Below the pieces are notes generated by a model, which was given only the letters and a program-made list of their open reading frames with translations, did not search any database and was not told the origin of the DNA. DNA of 41,706 nucleotides, from contig AJFK01000251.1 of the NCBI GenBank assembly GCA_000467715.1, positions 1 to 41,706 on the forward strand, read 5' to 3'. A program made the position numbers and the translations under genes. The stretch comes from Hysterium pulicare CBS 123377 (Eukaryota; Ascomycota; Dothideomycetes; Hysteriales; Hysteriaceae). Below, one piece after another: positions 29,958 to 40,370 of the stretch. The number at the start of each line of letters is the position of its first letter. The stretch's first letter is position 1.

Positions 29958-32340
29958 TTACGAGAGCACAGCCTTGGTAGGCTTGTACTTGTATTGATGA
30001 CCCTCGTAGACGGGTAAAGGTGTACCCATTACCTTCGCCTTTACTTGAAGGGCAATAAACCGGCTGTAGAATCTTGCTTGGCCCACAGCACCTCCGATCA
30101 TCCAAAAGGCGGGGTCTGGAGGTGGGGAGTTAGAACGCATATGTTTGAAGAAGTACGGTGCATGTACTTACGCCCAGAGGGTTTGAAAGCGCCTTGCAGC
30201 TCCCCTTCGTCATTGAGACCCCAGAATTGATCCACTTGCCCAGCGACCTCATGGCCGAACATCTCGGCGACTAGGAGCTTCAAATTCCCAAGGAACCCAG
30301 TAGCAAAGACGATAACATCTGCTTTTAAGTGGTCGCCATTGGCAAACTCGAGGCCGTCCTCCGTGTAGCGGACTGGAAGGGAGTCGGCTTTCACCTTGAT
30401 CTATCACCCAATTCGTATTAGCGAATTCGAATAAAGTCTTTGAATAAGCAGGATAGATCGCGAGGATCACTAACCTGACCACGAGCAATCTTCTCCGAGG
30501 TGCCGACGTCCATGTAATGGCCCCCGAATCGCTCATACATAATGTACATCATATCTCCATAGCGATCCAGTTTGAAACCTGCCTTCTCGAGCGCGTCGAA
30601 TCGTGCGGGATCGTTACGTATTTTCCCGTGGAGAGTGAGCAGCGCTAGCAATCTACCGAGAGCTGTGGGCGCTGCAAAGAATATCCGATCTCCAAGCTCA
30701 GTCGGTAGGGTTGCGTTATACGCCCCTTTCAATCGTGTGTTAGAAGCCTTGTCTTCGGTTACCGAAACATAGACTTACTGTCATGGGTGCCTCTGTACAT
30801 GTCCATCGGGATGACAACTAAACGTATAGTATAAGCAAAAAGTGGGATATGATTTCCAACGAGACTTAGGGGTCATACAGGTCTTGTTTCGTTGTATCAT
30901 TGTCACTGACTTCATTCCAGCCTCAAGCATGTCATCCGCCACATCGTGACCTGGCCAGTTAGAAGAATTACGGCATTAAAGACGGACGGCTCTCACCTGT
31001 ATTTGCAGTTCCAACGACAACACCTCGTTTTCCAGCCCAATCTTTCGCAGATTTGTACTCGCCAGAGTGTAGAGTAATACCTTTAAAGACTTCCTGTGGC
31101 ACCGTGTTAATCTTTGTCTCGACGGAAGAGGAACCCAGTCTCACCCTGTTTTCATAAACTGGAATGATGGGAAATTGACATCCACTACCGACGGCGAACA
31201 CTACGTATGAAGATTTGAGCGTTTTCTCTTCGCCTTTCCGAAGGACTTTAAGGGTCCAGGACCCTTTTTCAGCATCCCATACTCCAGACTGGAGGGTTGT
31301 CGAGAGCATTACGTTCTATTCAGTCGTTAGTAACAAGAGATAAACTCCCTCTGACGGTTGATTTACGATGTCATATTTCTTAGCCCACTTCTTGTATCCT
31401 TCAGCCATATGGTTTTTGGTGAGCCACTCTGGATAGGTGTCGGGAAACGTCCGTTCGAATGGTAAATGGGCTTCGCAATGTTAGCCACTCCAGTAAGATA
31501 TTCATCAAGGAAGAATAACTCACCAAATTCTCTGATAGTGTGCACTATGGCCGTTAGTTTTGATGCACGGTTTGACGGTCAAGTAGGGTTTGACTCACAC
31601 TTTGTGGAGTCGTATCTCAGCTTCCAGTTATCTCCAACTTCGTCGTGTTTGTCCAGGATGACATAGGATACACCTAGCGCCTTGAGTCTCCCACCCACTC
31701 CCAAGCCAGCCTGACCACCTCCTACGACCACACAATCGTAGTCTTTTTCTGTGGTGGTGTGAGTGCCATTCGTCTGACTCAAGCCATTGACGCGGTCCCC
31801 GCCGTGGACTTGGCCGACATCGCTGTCACCATTCACGTCGTTTGTGCCATTCGTAAGCACTTCCTTTGGAGTTTCATTCACTGGAGCAAGCTCGTCACAG
31901 CTTGGCTGGCCCTTGATCCCTTCTAATATCGTCTTGAACACCCATATTTTCCACGTACCGTCCTGATCGGGAACGAGAGACATGAATCCACTGCAAGTGA
32001 GCCCCGGCGTGCCATTGGTTTCAAACTTAAAACCCATCTCGACCCACGAATGCGTCTGCACTCGAACAATATGAGGTTTTCCAGTAATGCTGAAAGAGGA
32101 TGGCTCATGTATCTTGCATATGTCGTGCCACGCGGCCGCAATTGTGTCGGCTCCATAGAACGTTCGCATCGACCCCGTAACGGCAAAATGGTCTCGCCAG
32201 ACCGCATCTTTACAAAAGTTCAGTGCGCTCAGACTTTCGAGGATCGGAGGCAACGCATTGGACAAAGCCTCGAGGTCTAGATATTCGGGGATGATGGCTG
32301 TAGGAAGCTCGACCGGTAGTTCTGGTAGACAGTAAACCAT
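29958..32340 (-). CDS. FAD-dependent monooxygenase (FMO-like) with N-terminal NTF2-like domain, 9 exons
   Basis: Exons: 31599-32340, 31524-31544, 31367-31470, 30997-31315, 30879-30950, 30779-30817, 30475-30725, 30172-30400, 29958-30115, giving 644 aa; exon 2 is a 21-nt microexon. Residues about 30-150 form a SnoaL/NTF2-like head (WRDHFAVTGSMRTFYG), then an Asn/Gly/Thr-rich linker. The FAD Rossmann motif is VVVGGGQAGLGVG (about 195-210). LHTIREFG-AHLPFERTFPDTYPEWL is assembled over three exons and split here between its two parts. The NADPH site is VVVGTANTGHDV, and ATGFLGN lies near the end. Fungal proteins of this build are annotated as flavin monooxygenases or 4-hydroxyacetophenone-type enzymes; hydroxylation or Baeyer-Villiger oxidation are both possible. 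It is divergent from the SDR gene. Confidence 0.9.
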
Positions 32341-33046
32341 GGTGCTTCAACTAGTATATTTGGGGTACAGTTCAGAGGGTAAGGAAAGAGAGCAATACAA
32401 CTTGACAAGACAAAACCAAAGATGTACAGTTCATGCAACATGAAAGCGTTTGGTATAGATAGTCATTGGAGTGCTTTGCAGTTCGGCATCCCGGCGTATT
32501 TGAAGGCCGGAGACCCGAAAAATCCGTGACGAGAAAGCCCACCGAGGAAATGGGTGGACTTTCTACGCGGAACGCCGGTCGAAGAATATTCCCTATGCAG
32601 GTCACGCCTCGGATTGACCGTTGGATCCAGGTTCTGTCAGACCCAACGAGCGTGCCTTTCCACACCCCACATTTTCTCGATCTCAAGCCTCATTAGCTTT
32701 ATTTTTGTGTTCATCGAGGAGAGTGAGCTTAGCGCCAACCGAAGTTCTCGTCGGTGATTGTTGCGCGTGTCGCTTGGTACGGCAAAATCCCACTTCATAT
32801 ATTCGTATGTGGGGTTTCGAGTGGGTTTAACCCAGCCACCATGACATTATACGCCTGCAAAAGCATGGCGTTTTCCCACCCGGAGTCGGAGAATGAGCTT
32901 TCTCCCTCGTGACCGACCGTCTAGCCGCTTACAAAAGTGGAGATACGGTCGATTCCGCGCTCCATTGTACATATACAGGAGAAGATGTACGATGGCTGAC
33001 CGTATCGACTATCAACACTCTTACAGACAAACACAAGACGTTCGCA
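32341..33046. promoter_or_regulatory. Divergent promoter region, FMO / SDR
   Basis: 706 bp between divergent starts. Two CGG-N4-CCG arrangements occur at 32484-32493 and 32568-32577, plus CGGAGTCGGA near 32882. The SDR frame is open upstream to 32909, but the Met at 33047 begins the conserved fold. Confidence 0.45.
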
Positions 33047-33929
33047 ATGGCTCAGAAGTTTGGAATTGTGACCGGCGGGGCATCAGGAATTGGCCTCGCA
33101 CTCACCAAGCACCTTCTGACACTCGGCTTTCGCGTCCTCGTAGCAGACATAGATGGCGAAAAGGCGTCGAAAGTCGCCAAAGAACTCGGCCCTAACGTGC
33201 TTCCGGTCCAGTGCGACGTCTCAAGCTGGGATTCTACGGCGGCGATGTTCAAGAAAGCTTTTGAATGGGGCGGCCACATCGACTTCTTCGCGGCCAATGC
33301 CGGTATCGCCGAGAAGGAGTCCTTGTATGCTCTTCCTGACGACCCAGAACCCCAGAAGCCTAACTTGTCAACAATCGAAACCGATCTTCTTTCTACCTTC
33401 TTCGGTTTGAAACTTTACAGGCACTACCTACGCAAAAGTGGCACGGGCAAAGGCGGGAGGATTGTCGCAACTTCCAGCATGGCTGGCATCTATCCAATGT
33501 TTGTTGCGCCCATATACGGCGCTGCCAAGCATGGAGTAAGTTGTTGACTGTTCAGTCTGTGGTACAAAGAGGCACAAGCAGCTTATACTTTCACAGATTG
33601 TCGGCCTTGTCCGAGCCTCGGCACGAAGGCTTCACAGTGAGGAGAAGATTACCTTCAACTGTATCTGCCCAGGACCTGTGGATACAGGTATCTCCCCGGG
33701 AATGCAGAAGCTGGTTCCGGATGAGCACATGACACCGATGGAGACGGTAATACAGGCATTCCACAAATACATCACCGAAGATGTCTTTGGCGAGGTAGCG
33801 GAATGCGCCGGCTCAGAAGTCTATCTGCGCGATCCACCTCCCTACTCATGCGATACCTCTCGTTTCTTGAATCAGGATATGCTCAAGCCTAAAAAGTTTG
33901 ATAGTTATTATGAGAAGGGGTCTCATTAG
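33047..33929 (+). CDS. Short-chain dehydrogenase/reductase (SDR), 2 exons
   Basis: Exons: 33047-33535 and 33597-33929, giving 273 aa. Classical SDR: cofactor motif TGGASGIG at residues about 9-16, NAG in AANAGIAE, catalytic Ser in TSSMAG, and YGAAK as the YxxxK pair, which falls just before the intron. VADIDG after strand 2 suggests NAD(H) preference (acidic residue). Overall it resembles 15-hydroxyprostaglandin-dehydrogenase-like fungal enzymes that oxidise or reduce a hydroxyl/keto group. The start is set at MAQKFGIVTGG. It pairs divergently with the FMO, so the two probably modify the same compound. No defects seen. Confidence 0.92.
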
Positions 33930-34660
33930 AGAGATTTTGTTATGTGTGTGTGTTCTCGAGGTTCCAGCTACCGTTTGGACAGCCGTGTCTTGGTTGTACG
34001 TCAGATATATATCCAAATTAGGCTTCTTCACTGTTACACATCTTCTATGAACTTAATCCTCTTACTCCGCCCTATTGCATCATCCTTATTAACCCCATCA
34101 TATATCCACGATTCGCGCACTCGTCTTCTCGTAGACACTATAGACTTTGTCCATCATTCCACATGCGGCCACAACTGCTATATTATGCTAGTTCAATGTT
34201 CACTCTTTATCTACAAAGCACAAACAAACTTTGCAAGGCTCAACAACAGCGATCTATACTTAGAAGATCCGCATAACGCAAGCCAGGTACCTTATTCTAG
34301 AGTTATTTAAGGGCATTGGCACTCCAGTCTTGACTATAGTCACGATACTGTGGTAGAACTGGCGGAAGTGCTATTCTTTATGTTATCGAATTATCACCAC
34401 AGTTGGCATGGAAGAATGACTGAGGGTTTACAAAGAGCCGGCCTGATAGCTTGGTCCTGAACCTTTTGGTTGCGGATTCACCTTCCATGCCCGACCCACT
34501 TGCATGTTTCGTCTCGGTCAAGACATATCATGGCCTTCCTTAGAGCTGTGAGATACTTTCAGTCTAGAACAACAATGAGCCAATGACTTCATCACATGCT
34601 GATGTATGTTTTAGGATTGACTACTGGCCACTTAACAAAACGAGTTTCAGGCTTTCCTAC
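33930..34660. other. Gene-poor stretch before the permease remnant
   Basis: About 730 bases after the SDR stop with falling GC content and no frame showing a domain. It may hold more of the decayed permease that is beyond recognition by eye. Confidence 0.4.
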
Positions 34661-34667
34661 GCAATTT

Positions 34668-35400
34668 TAATGTTTATGATGTGGTTATGACTAGGTAATG
34701 GTCTAATGGGGCTCGTGATGATAACGACCATCTCTTTTTGCGTTGCAGATACCCAGAAGGTCTTGAAAAGTCCGCTCACAGCTATTGGTGGTAACTAAGG
34801 TGTGTTTTGAGGGACCCCCAAGGTCAAGGTGTAGAATCAAAGTGCCTTAAATTTAGGTCTTCTATACCGCTACCGGTTCCGTTGGTAGAGCTACAGCTAT
34901 TGCCTGCGTCATGCTCATCGTTGGCATCTTTGCTTGCGTAGCTGTGGTTGCAACGAGTTCTCGCCAATTATTCGCCTTTGCTCGAGACAGAAGAGTCCAT
35001 TCGCCAGCTTTTTTAAGGCTGCAAGTCCATATGAACTTCCAGCATTCGTCAACCTGATAGCCCATACTTGTTCAGATATCACTACACTTAGCAATACCCC
35101 TTAACGACGTTTCAGGAACCAATGCTTTCGTTCATACTTATCTTTTCTCATATTAGGCTCTACAACCACCCACAACAGCATATGTCTCTCGGAAGTGCCT
35201 CCTTGATAACCTTATATATGATCTGTATTGGGTGCATTACTCTAAAACGAATTCGTGAAGATCCGCTATTATCATCAAAGCTCAACCTAGGCAGACGGGG
35301 TCTGCCTTTCAATACTATCTTAATGATCACATCGCTCTAGTATTATGTGTGGGGGTTGTTCCCACCTTTTCCTAATCCAAAACCGAAGGATATGCATCGG
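34668..35400 (+). pseudogene. Amino-acid permease (APC family) remnant, C-terminal half
   Basis: Scattered plus-strand pieces in several frames match one family in the right order: NGLMGLVMITTISFCVAD near 34696-34750, then FYTATGSVGRATAIACVML and VATSSRQLFAFARDRR at about 34860-34995, then ITLYMICIGCITLKRIRED and NLGRRGLPFN at about 35200-35310, and FPPFPNP near 35357-35378. These are the helix and loop signatures of fungal GABA/amino-acid permeases. Several stops and frame changes separate them, and the N-terminal half is not recognisable. The piece from 34862 looks best preserved. It is a dead host gene on the decaying right flank. Confidence 0.78.
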
Positions 35401-35733
35401 GCTGGTCTGACTTATAGGTTGGTGATGATTATCATAACCAGGCATCACTTTGTGAGGGGCTAGAAAGGTTTTACGTGAGACTGCTGCGTACAGTACGTCA
35501 AAAAGGGACATTAAGTACAGCGGCGAGGTGGCTGTGAGACATATGCAGCTTAATCTCCTTAGTTTCCTTCGCATGGCACGTATTGAAAAGCACATGATAC
35601 CCTGCCCTCGTTGAATTTTTGCAACTACCAATTCCACAACACTTCTAGTTGTTTCTTACATCATATCACCTGCGCATACCCTCGTCTATTCTTCCTGGTA
35701 CGGTCAATATGGATAACTACAAAAATCTCAAAA

Positions 35734-36925
35734 TTACCAGTTAAGCAGGAGGGCTTCAACTCCGAGTCCACCCGCAGTAGAAAGAGCGACGAACCAACAT
35801 CCATTCTTGAACCACCATTGACATTCTGAAGCATCGTTCAAGTTAACTGTACTAATCATCCAGAAAAGTATGGCTGCGGTGCATCCACATGGCATGCCGA
35901 AGCACGCCACCCCCATTCGTTGCAGCAGCCCGGTGGCAACTAACAATGCTACTTGGAGAGTACCTACTCCAGCCAGAAGTGTTATCGTCTTGTTCTTGAA
36001 AGTCACTGCCATACTCTTCACGCCGGCTTTTGCATCGTCTTCAACATCTTGCTGAGCATAGACGGTATCATATATTACGGTCCAGCAAACGTTGGCCAAG
36101 TGAAATGAGACCATGGCTAGTCTCTGTTCCCGAGTTTTCTCGTAATCATCTCTTGGCCCGGAGATGAAGGGGGCCTGGCTATCATGACCCATCGCTGCAA
36201 TTCCTAGAAGGAACCCTATAGCGACTTGAAAGAAGAGTTTGATTAAGCTCAACCACGCGTAAGCGGCGATTATATTTAAAGCTCTCATTCATGGTTGATT
36301 TCATTCAATGATGTAACGATGTTGCTTTGATTTTGCGTTGAGTTCTCATAGCGACTTGGAAGCCAAGGACTAGCTGGGGAAAGTCTGTAACGCGTTTCGC
36401 GAACGGATACAAAATGAGAAGCATTATGCTCGGAATCGCAACGAGTGTGAATTGAGGTTGCAGCTGAGACATGAAAAGGAGTGCAAAACTCGTCAACGCC
36501 GCGGTGAAGACGTGGCCTTGTGTTGGACTGATGGCACTGCGAGCAATGGGACGTAATCGGCAGCGACGGACCTTTCGGTCATATTCTCGGTCCACATTAT
36601 CATTTCAAGCACATGCTGCACCTCTCATAGACACGGTCCCCCCAAAGAGAATGATATTGTTTGTCAAAAGCTCGTAGGTTTGATTGTGATAATTGGCTCC
36701 TGGAAGAAGTCTCGCATAAAGGGTTCCGAACAGGTGAGGAAAATAGAAGAGATATATGCCAGTAGGTTTATCGATACGCATCAGCTCTCCATAGGGGACC
36801 CATGAAGCCGGAATACTGGAGAGGATTCCATTCAGAGGAGGCGAGTATTGCGGAAACTTCTCTTGCCCTCTGAGTCGAGATGCTGGCATAAGGGATGGCG
36901 TTGAATCAATCCGCATGCTTGACAT
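35734..36925 (-). pseudogene. UbiA-type aromatic prenyltransferase, disrupted
   Basis: The whole family outline is present: MSSMRIDSTPSL start, RIDKPTGIYLFYFPHLFGT, RGAACA-stop-NDNVDREYD (first Asp-rich motif), RPIARSAIS, and [17 protein letters not shown] (second Asp-rich motif), ending at 35734. Relatives attach a prenyl chain to an aromatic acid (ubiquinone or meroterpenoid pathways) inside a membrane. Two lesions are visible. A TGA (36603-36605 region) stands where the family has Trp before ND. A 130-bp insertion/duplication (36218-36347) bounded by 11-bp direct repeats shifts the frame within the FQVA segment. No GT..AG intron removes either lesion and keeps the conserved helix. The rest of the protein is well conserved, so loss looks recent, unless assembly or sequencing error is involved. 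Confidence 0.8.
36218..36358. repeat. 11-bp direct repeats ATAGCGACTTG flanking a 119-bp insert
   Basis: Copies at 36218-36228 and 36348-36358 (plus strand), extending to 15 bp with one mismatch. They bracket 119 bases inside the prenyltransferase pseudogene. In coding sense the second copy restores the family sequence (FQVA then IGFLLG), so the segment between them is extra. It could be a small insertion with target-site duplication or a slippage event. Terminal inverted repeats are weak at best. Confidence 0.75.
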
Positions 36926-37858
36926 GATAGATTAGGATTTAGGCTCAACATTAGCTTGTATAATAGTCTGAATTATAGTGACAATAAAATCGTGAGAAAC
37001 TTGGGGAACAGGAAAACATATAACGCTCTTACGAGGTCCTGCACGGAGTAGTACTCCGCCTTGTCTGTTGGTGATGTTGTGCCCGAATGAATTAATTCAC
37101 CGTCACTGAGGAGCTGAGTGGCGTTCGATTGCCGACCATTTGCGACCATGAATGCATTGCAGAGCGGCCTTTCGACCGTTTCAGGCAGGTGGTTAACCAG
37201 GGCTGTCAACAGTTGGTGGCAGGTTTTATTTGCCGTGCACATTTACAAGAGAGATTTTCTCATGCCACAGCCTTTATTGTTGCGGCCGCTTCAAGGATTA
37301 TGCCCACCATGAACGTCCGGAATCCTAAGACGTGCAGTGTTGCCAGTTGGTTCTAAAAATCTATGTACGGCGTCTTAACTATGCCTTCAAATCTCGCTTA
37401 CGACCTCGGCTGGCAGCTGTCAGCAGAGTGACAGCTACGGGACAGGTTGAAAGACCGAAAGCAGCGAGGCTTGTCGTTACAACCTCCAACAAGCCTGAGG
37501 CAGTCTTGCACGACCAACAAGAATCCTGGTCCCCACCAGGATGCGCCAACAATCTCATGTATGCTGTGCCTTGCAGGATCCTGATGTCGGGCCTTGATAT
37601 TTGATCCTGGAATCGGTATATCGCATCCTGGTGGGGAAGGATTTGCAGTTGGTGGCACAGCTCGTACTCCTCAGAACGCCTACTGCAGCCCAAAGTTTCA
37701 AGTTTGATGCCTTACTATATGCAATCACACCCTCTGCCGCTACCAGCACTGAGAGCTGGAATTGCAGAAATGTCTTTCGGGATAACTACTCGGATTCACC
37801 TCGTTTGTAGTCTACCACTTCAGATAGCAACCTGCACACTTGCATAACACCCGCCACG
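36926..37858. other. Gene-poor stretch between prenyltransferase remnant and O-methyltransferase
   Basis: About 930 bases. Minus-strand frames at 36973-37242 (89 aa) and 37379-37749 (two overlapping frames) are longer than expected in AT-leaning DNA but show no domain I know. They could be worn gene remnants. I cannot assign a gene here. Confidence 0.35.
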
Positions 37859-39326
37859 ATGCAGACCACAATCAACTTAATTGCGAAGATGAAATTGCTA
37901 GCCGATGATCCCCCGGAAGAAGTTCTCAGGGACGGTTCCATTCGACGCGAGTTGAGAGAGTCCGCGAAGAACCTTAGTATAGCGATGGAAGCGTCTGGCG
38001 ACACCGTTCATCGTCTTAGTAGTACAGTGAGTACTTACCCAGCTCGATCATAAATCACTTGAACCTTTCGCCGCCTACTCGAATTATCAAACTTTGAATG
38101 TTTTCTTGATGTACTGACACCGACATCGCTTATATTAGGCCTTACAATCTACAATGGCTCGTATTGGAACGGAAAGCAAGCTTTTCGAAGTTCTCGCCCA
38201 TGCTACAAGACCTATGGGTAGCTCTGAACTGGCGGAAAAGACAGGTTTTGATCCTGCACTGCTAAGTATGGCTCCCCACCACAAATATCCGGGTCTTCGT
38301 GCTTTCTAACCTGCTTCTAGAGCGACTTCTACGTTATTATCAGTCCTTTCGCATGCTGATTGAAGTTGATGAAGATAGCTTCATGCCCTCGAATGTGACA
38401 AGAGCGCTGACGCCTCCACACAGTTCTGGGATCGATTATTTGTGAGTGACAAGATTCAATATAATTGCGCGCCTAAACTAACAAAATTCATTTCAGTTTC
38501 GAACTGATTAATCCAGCATTCCGAGCGATGCCTGAGTACTTGCGAAAGAATGGATATAAAAATCCCACCGATCCTAATGATGCGCCTTGGCAACTGGGCC
38601 ATGCTACTGCTGAACCTCCTTTCTCTTTCCTTCAAAGTCATCCAACAGAGTTCGGCTACTTCATCGAGTGGATGGGGCAGCAGCGAGCTGGTCTGCCCAT
38701 TTGGCTTGATTCATTCCCGTTCAAGGAAATGGTTGCTACGAGTACCACGCCTGAGACTATTCTCTTCGTTGATGTAGGGGGAGCAGGTGGCCATCAATGC
38801 ATTGCTTTGAGAGAACGGTATCCTGAAGTGAAAGGCAGAGTGATCCTCCAGGATACACCACAAGTGATCTCATCCGTCAAACCTACGCATAACATCGAAG
38901 CAATGATTTACGATTTCTACACGCCTCAACCAGTCAAAGGTCAGTGACACGTTTTGAGATCCTAGAGTTCTGATCACCCCAAGCAACTACTAAAACATCA
39001 TAGGTGCTCGCGCATACTACATGCGGAATATCATGCACGACTGGCCCGATGAGAAATGTCGATCGATTCTTCGGAACACAATGGAAGCAATGACCAAAGA
39101 CTCTTTGATCCTTATTGACGAAATGGTTCTACCAGAGACTGGTAGTCCATGGCGCGCTACGCAACTTGACATGGCTATGTTATGTTGCCTTGCGGCCAAG
39201 GAACGGTCAGAGAAGGATTGGTATGATCTAATTAGCTCCGTTGGATTGGAGATTCTAGATATCTACAGATATACGGAGGAATGCGCCGATTGTGTTATTG
39301 TTGCGAAGCCTCAAGGACTCAACTAG
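37859..39326 (+). CDS. SAM-dependent O-methyltransferase (family 2, PF00891 type), 5 exons
   Basis: Exons: 37859-38026, 38139-38265, 38321-38441, 38497-38939, 39004-39326, giving 393 aa. The N-terminal helical dimerisation part includes STMARIGTESKLFEVLAH. The SAM-binding glycine motif is FVDVGGAGGHQCIALRERYP (about residue 215), the QDTPQVI segment follows, and the catalytic-base His sits in YYMRNIMHDWPDEKC (about 300). The C-terminal VGLEILDIYRY is typical. Such fungal enzymes methylate phenolic hydroxyls of polyketides or other aromatics. It is the only gene on the right flank that still looks whole, lying between a broken prenyltransferase and a broken oxidase. All four introns are GT..AG (54-112 nt). 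Confidence 0.9.
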
Positions 39327-40370
39327 TTGATCGAAACCTCTCTCAGACGTTTATTCATTAACAGCACATCATCATTCGGTTTCTTATATACCGTAATTTA
39401 TCAATGCAAATAACATTCTCTATGTCATTTTAAATGACTAAAGTACATCATCTGCTTTAGATGTTCAATCCTACCCATGAAATAAAGGACAGTGTTAAAT
39501 TGTTTTAACAAATCTGTGACAGGTCGACGTAGTAGCACTCCCACCCGGGATGTGGTCTTCCTATGTACTGGACTTTTATTGCATTGTATTAAAATCTAAT
39601 TAGTTGACAATTGAAGTTAGAGATGGCCCGAAATCACGATAGGTCTCTTATCACCGGAATCAATTAAGATTATAGATCGCAGGTCCACTCGTGATCCCTC
39701 CTTACCCCCATATCGATGTTTTAATGGGCCCTCAATAGCCCGTCACAGCAGTTGTGTATGACCAAAATTGCATTCCCACTGTACTGCAAGCGCAAGATAT
39801 TAGAGTTGAGGTTGGCCGGACTTCTACTCTCACTTTTAGTGCTGACTGTGTTCTCAGGTTTTACTTTGCCTTGTATACCTCGTGAGCAGAGTAAGAGTTC
39901 GGTTAATCGACAATTTGAATTCCAGACGTTTGGTGTTGCTTAACATCCATGGACTATCGCAGTCAGCCCCCGCATTTGCCTCAATTTTAAGTTAGGATCT
40001 AATTACTCCGGAAACCTCGCCACAGCCTTGCATAAGATTGGACTTTGCCTCTCGGCATTCATACTTAATTTGATTTTCTAATTGCCTTTTCAATATCGGA
40101 CATGTTATCCCTCAAGCGGTGAACAACTCCTAACTCATTAATAACCATCATGTGGGGAGTAGAAAGAAAGGGGGTTATATGGAATTTCTTTGGATTATAT
40201 GTAAGATAGAAGCCTCTTTTCCGGGACTATATGCCTCAGCTAGCATATCTTATTACCACTGGTTGCATCGATTGTGGCAAAAGCACGAAATACGTTTCTG
40301 ATATTAAAGCACCTTACGCTGATCTATCTTAGGGCTTGGTGGCATCGGATCTCGTACCATTAGCAAAATC
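39327..40370. other. Gene-poor stretch before the oxidase remnant
   Basis: 1044 AT-leaning bases. A 63-aa plus frame at 39752-39943 has a hydrophobic segment but no family resemblance and is not called a gene. Confidence 0.4.

Noticed and set aside
36218-36358. Reading the 130-bp extra segment in the prenyltransferase as an intron
   Set aside because: Using the GT and AG in the direct repeats removes 131 bases and shifts the frame; the next in-frame acceptor would delete a conserved membrane helix, and the upstream TGA would remain.
36973-37749. Minus-strand frames of 60-104 aa between the prenyltransferase remnant and the O-methyltransferase
   Set aside because: Considered as a terpene-cyclase or other cluster gene, but no conserved motif and no consistent splicing could be found.
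39752-39943. 63-aa hydrophobic plus frame in the gene-poor stretch
   Set aside because: Short, AT-leaning, no homologous feature recognised and no supporting splice structure.
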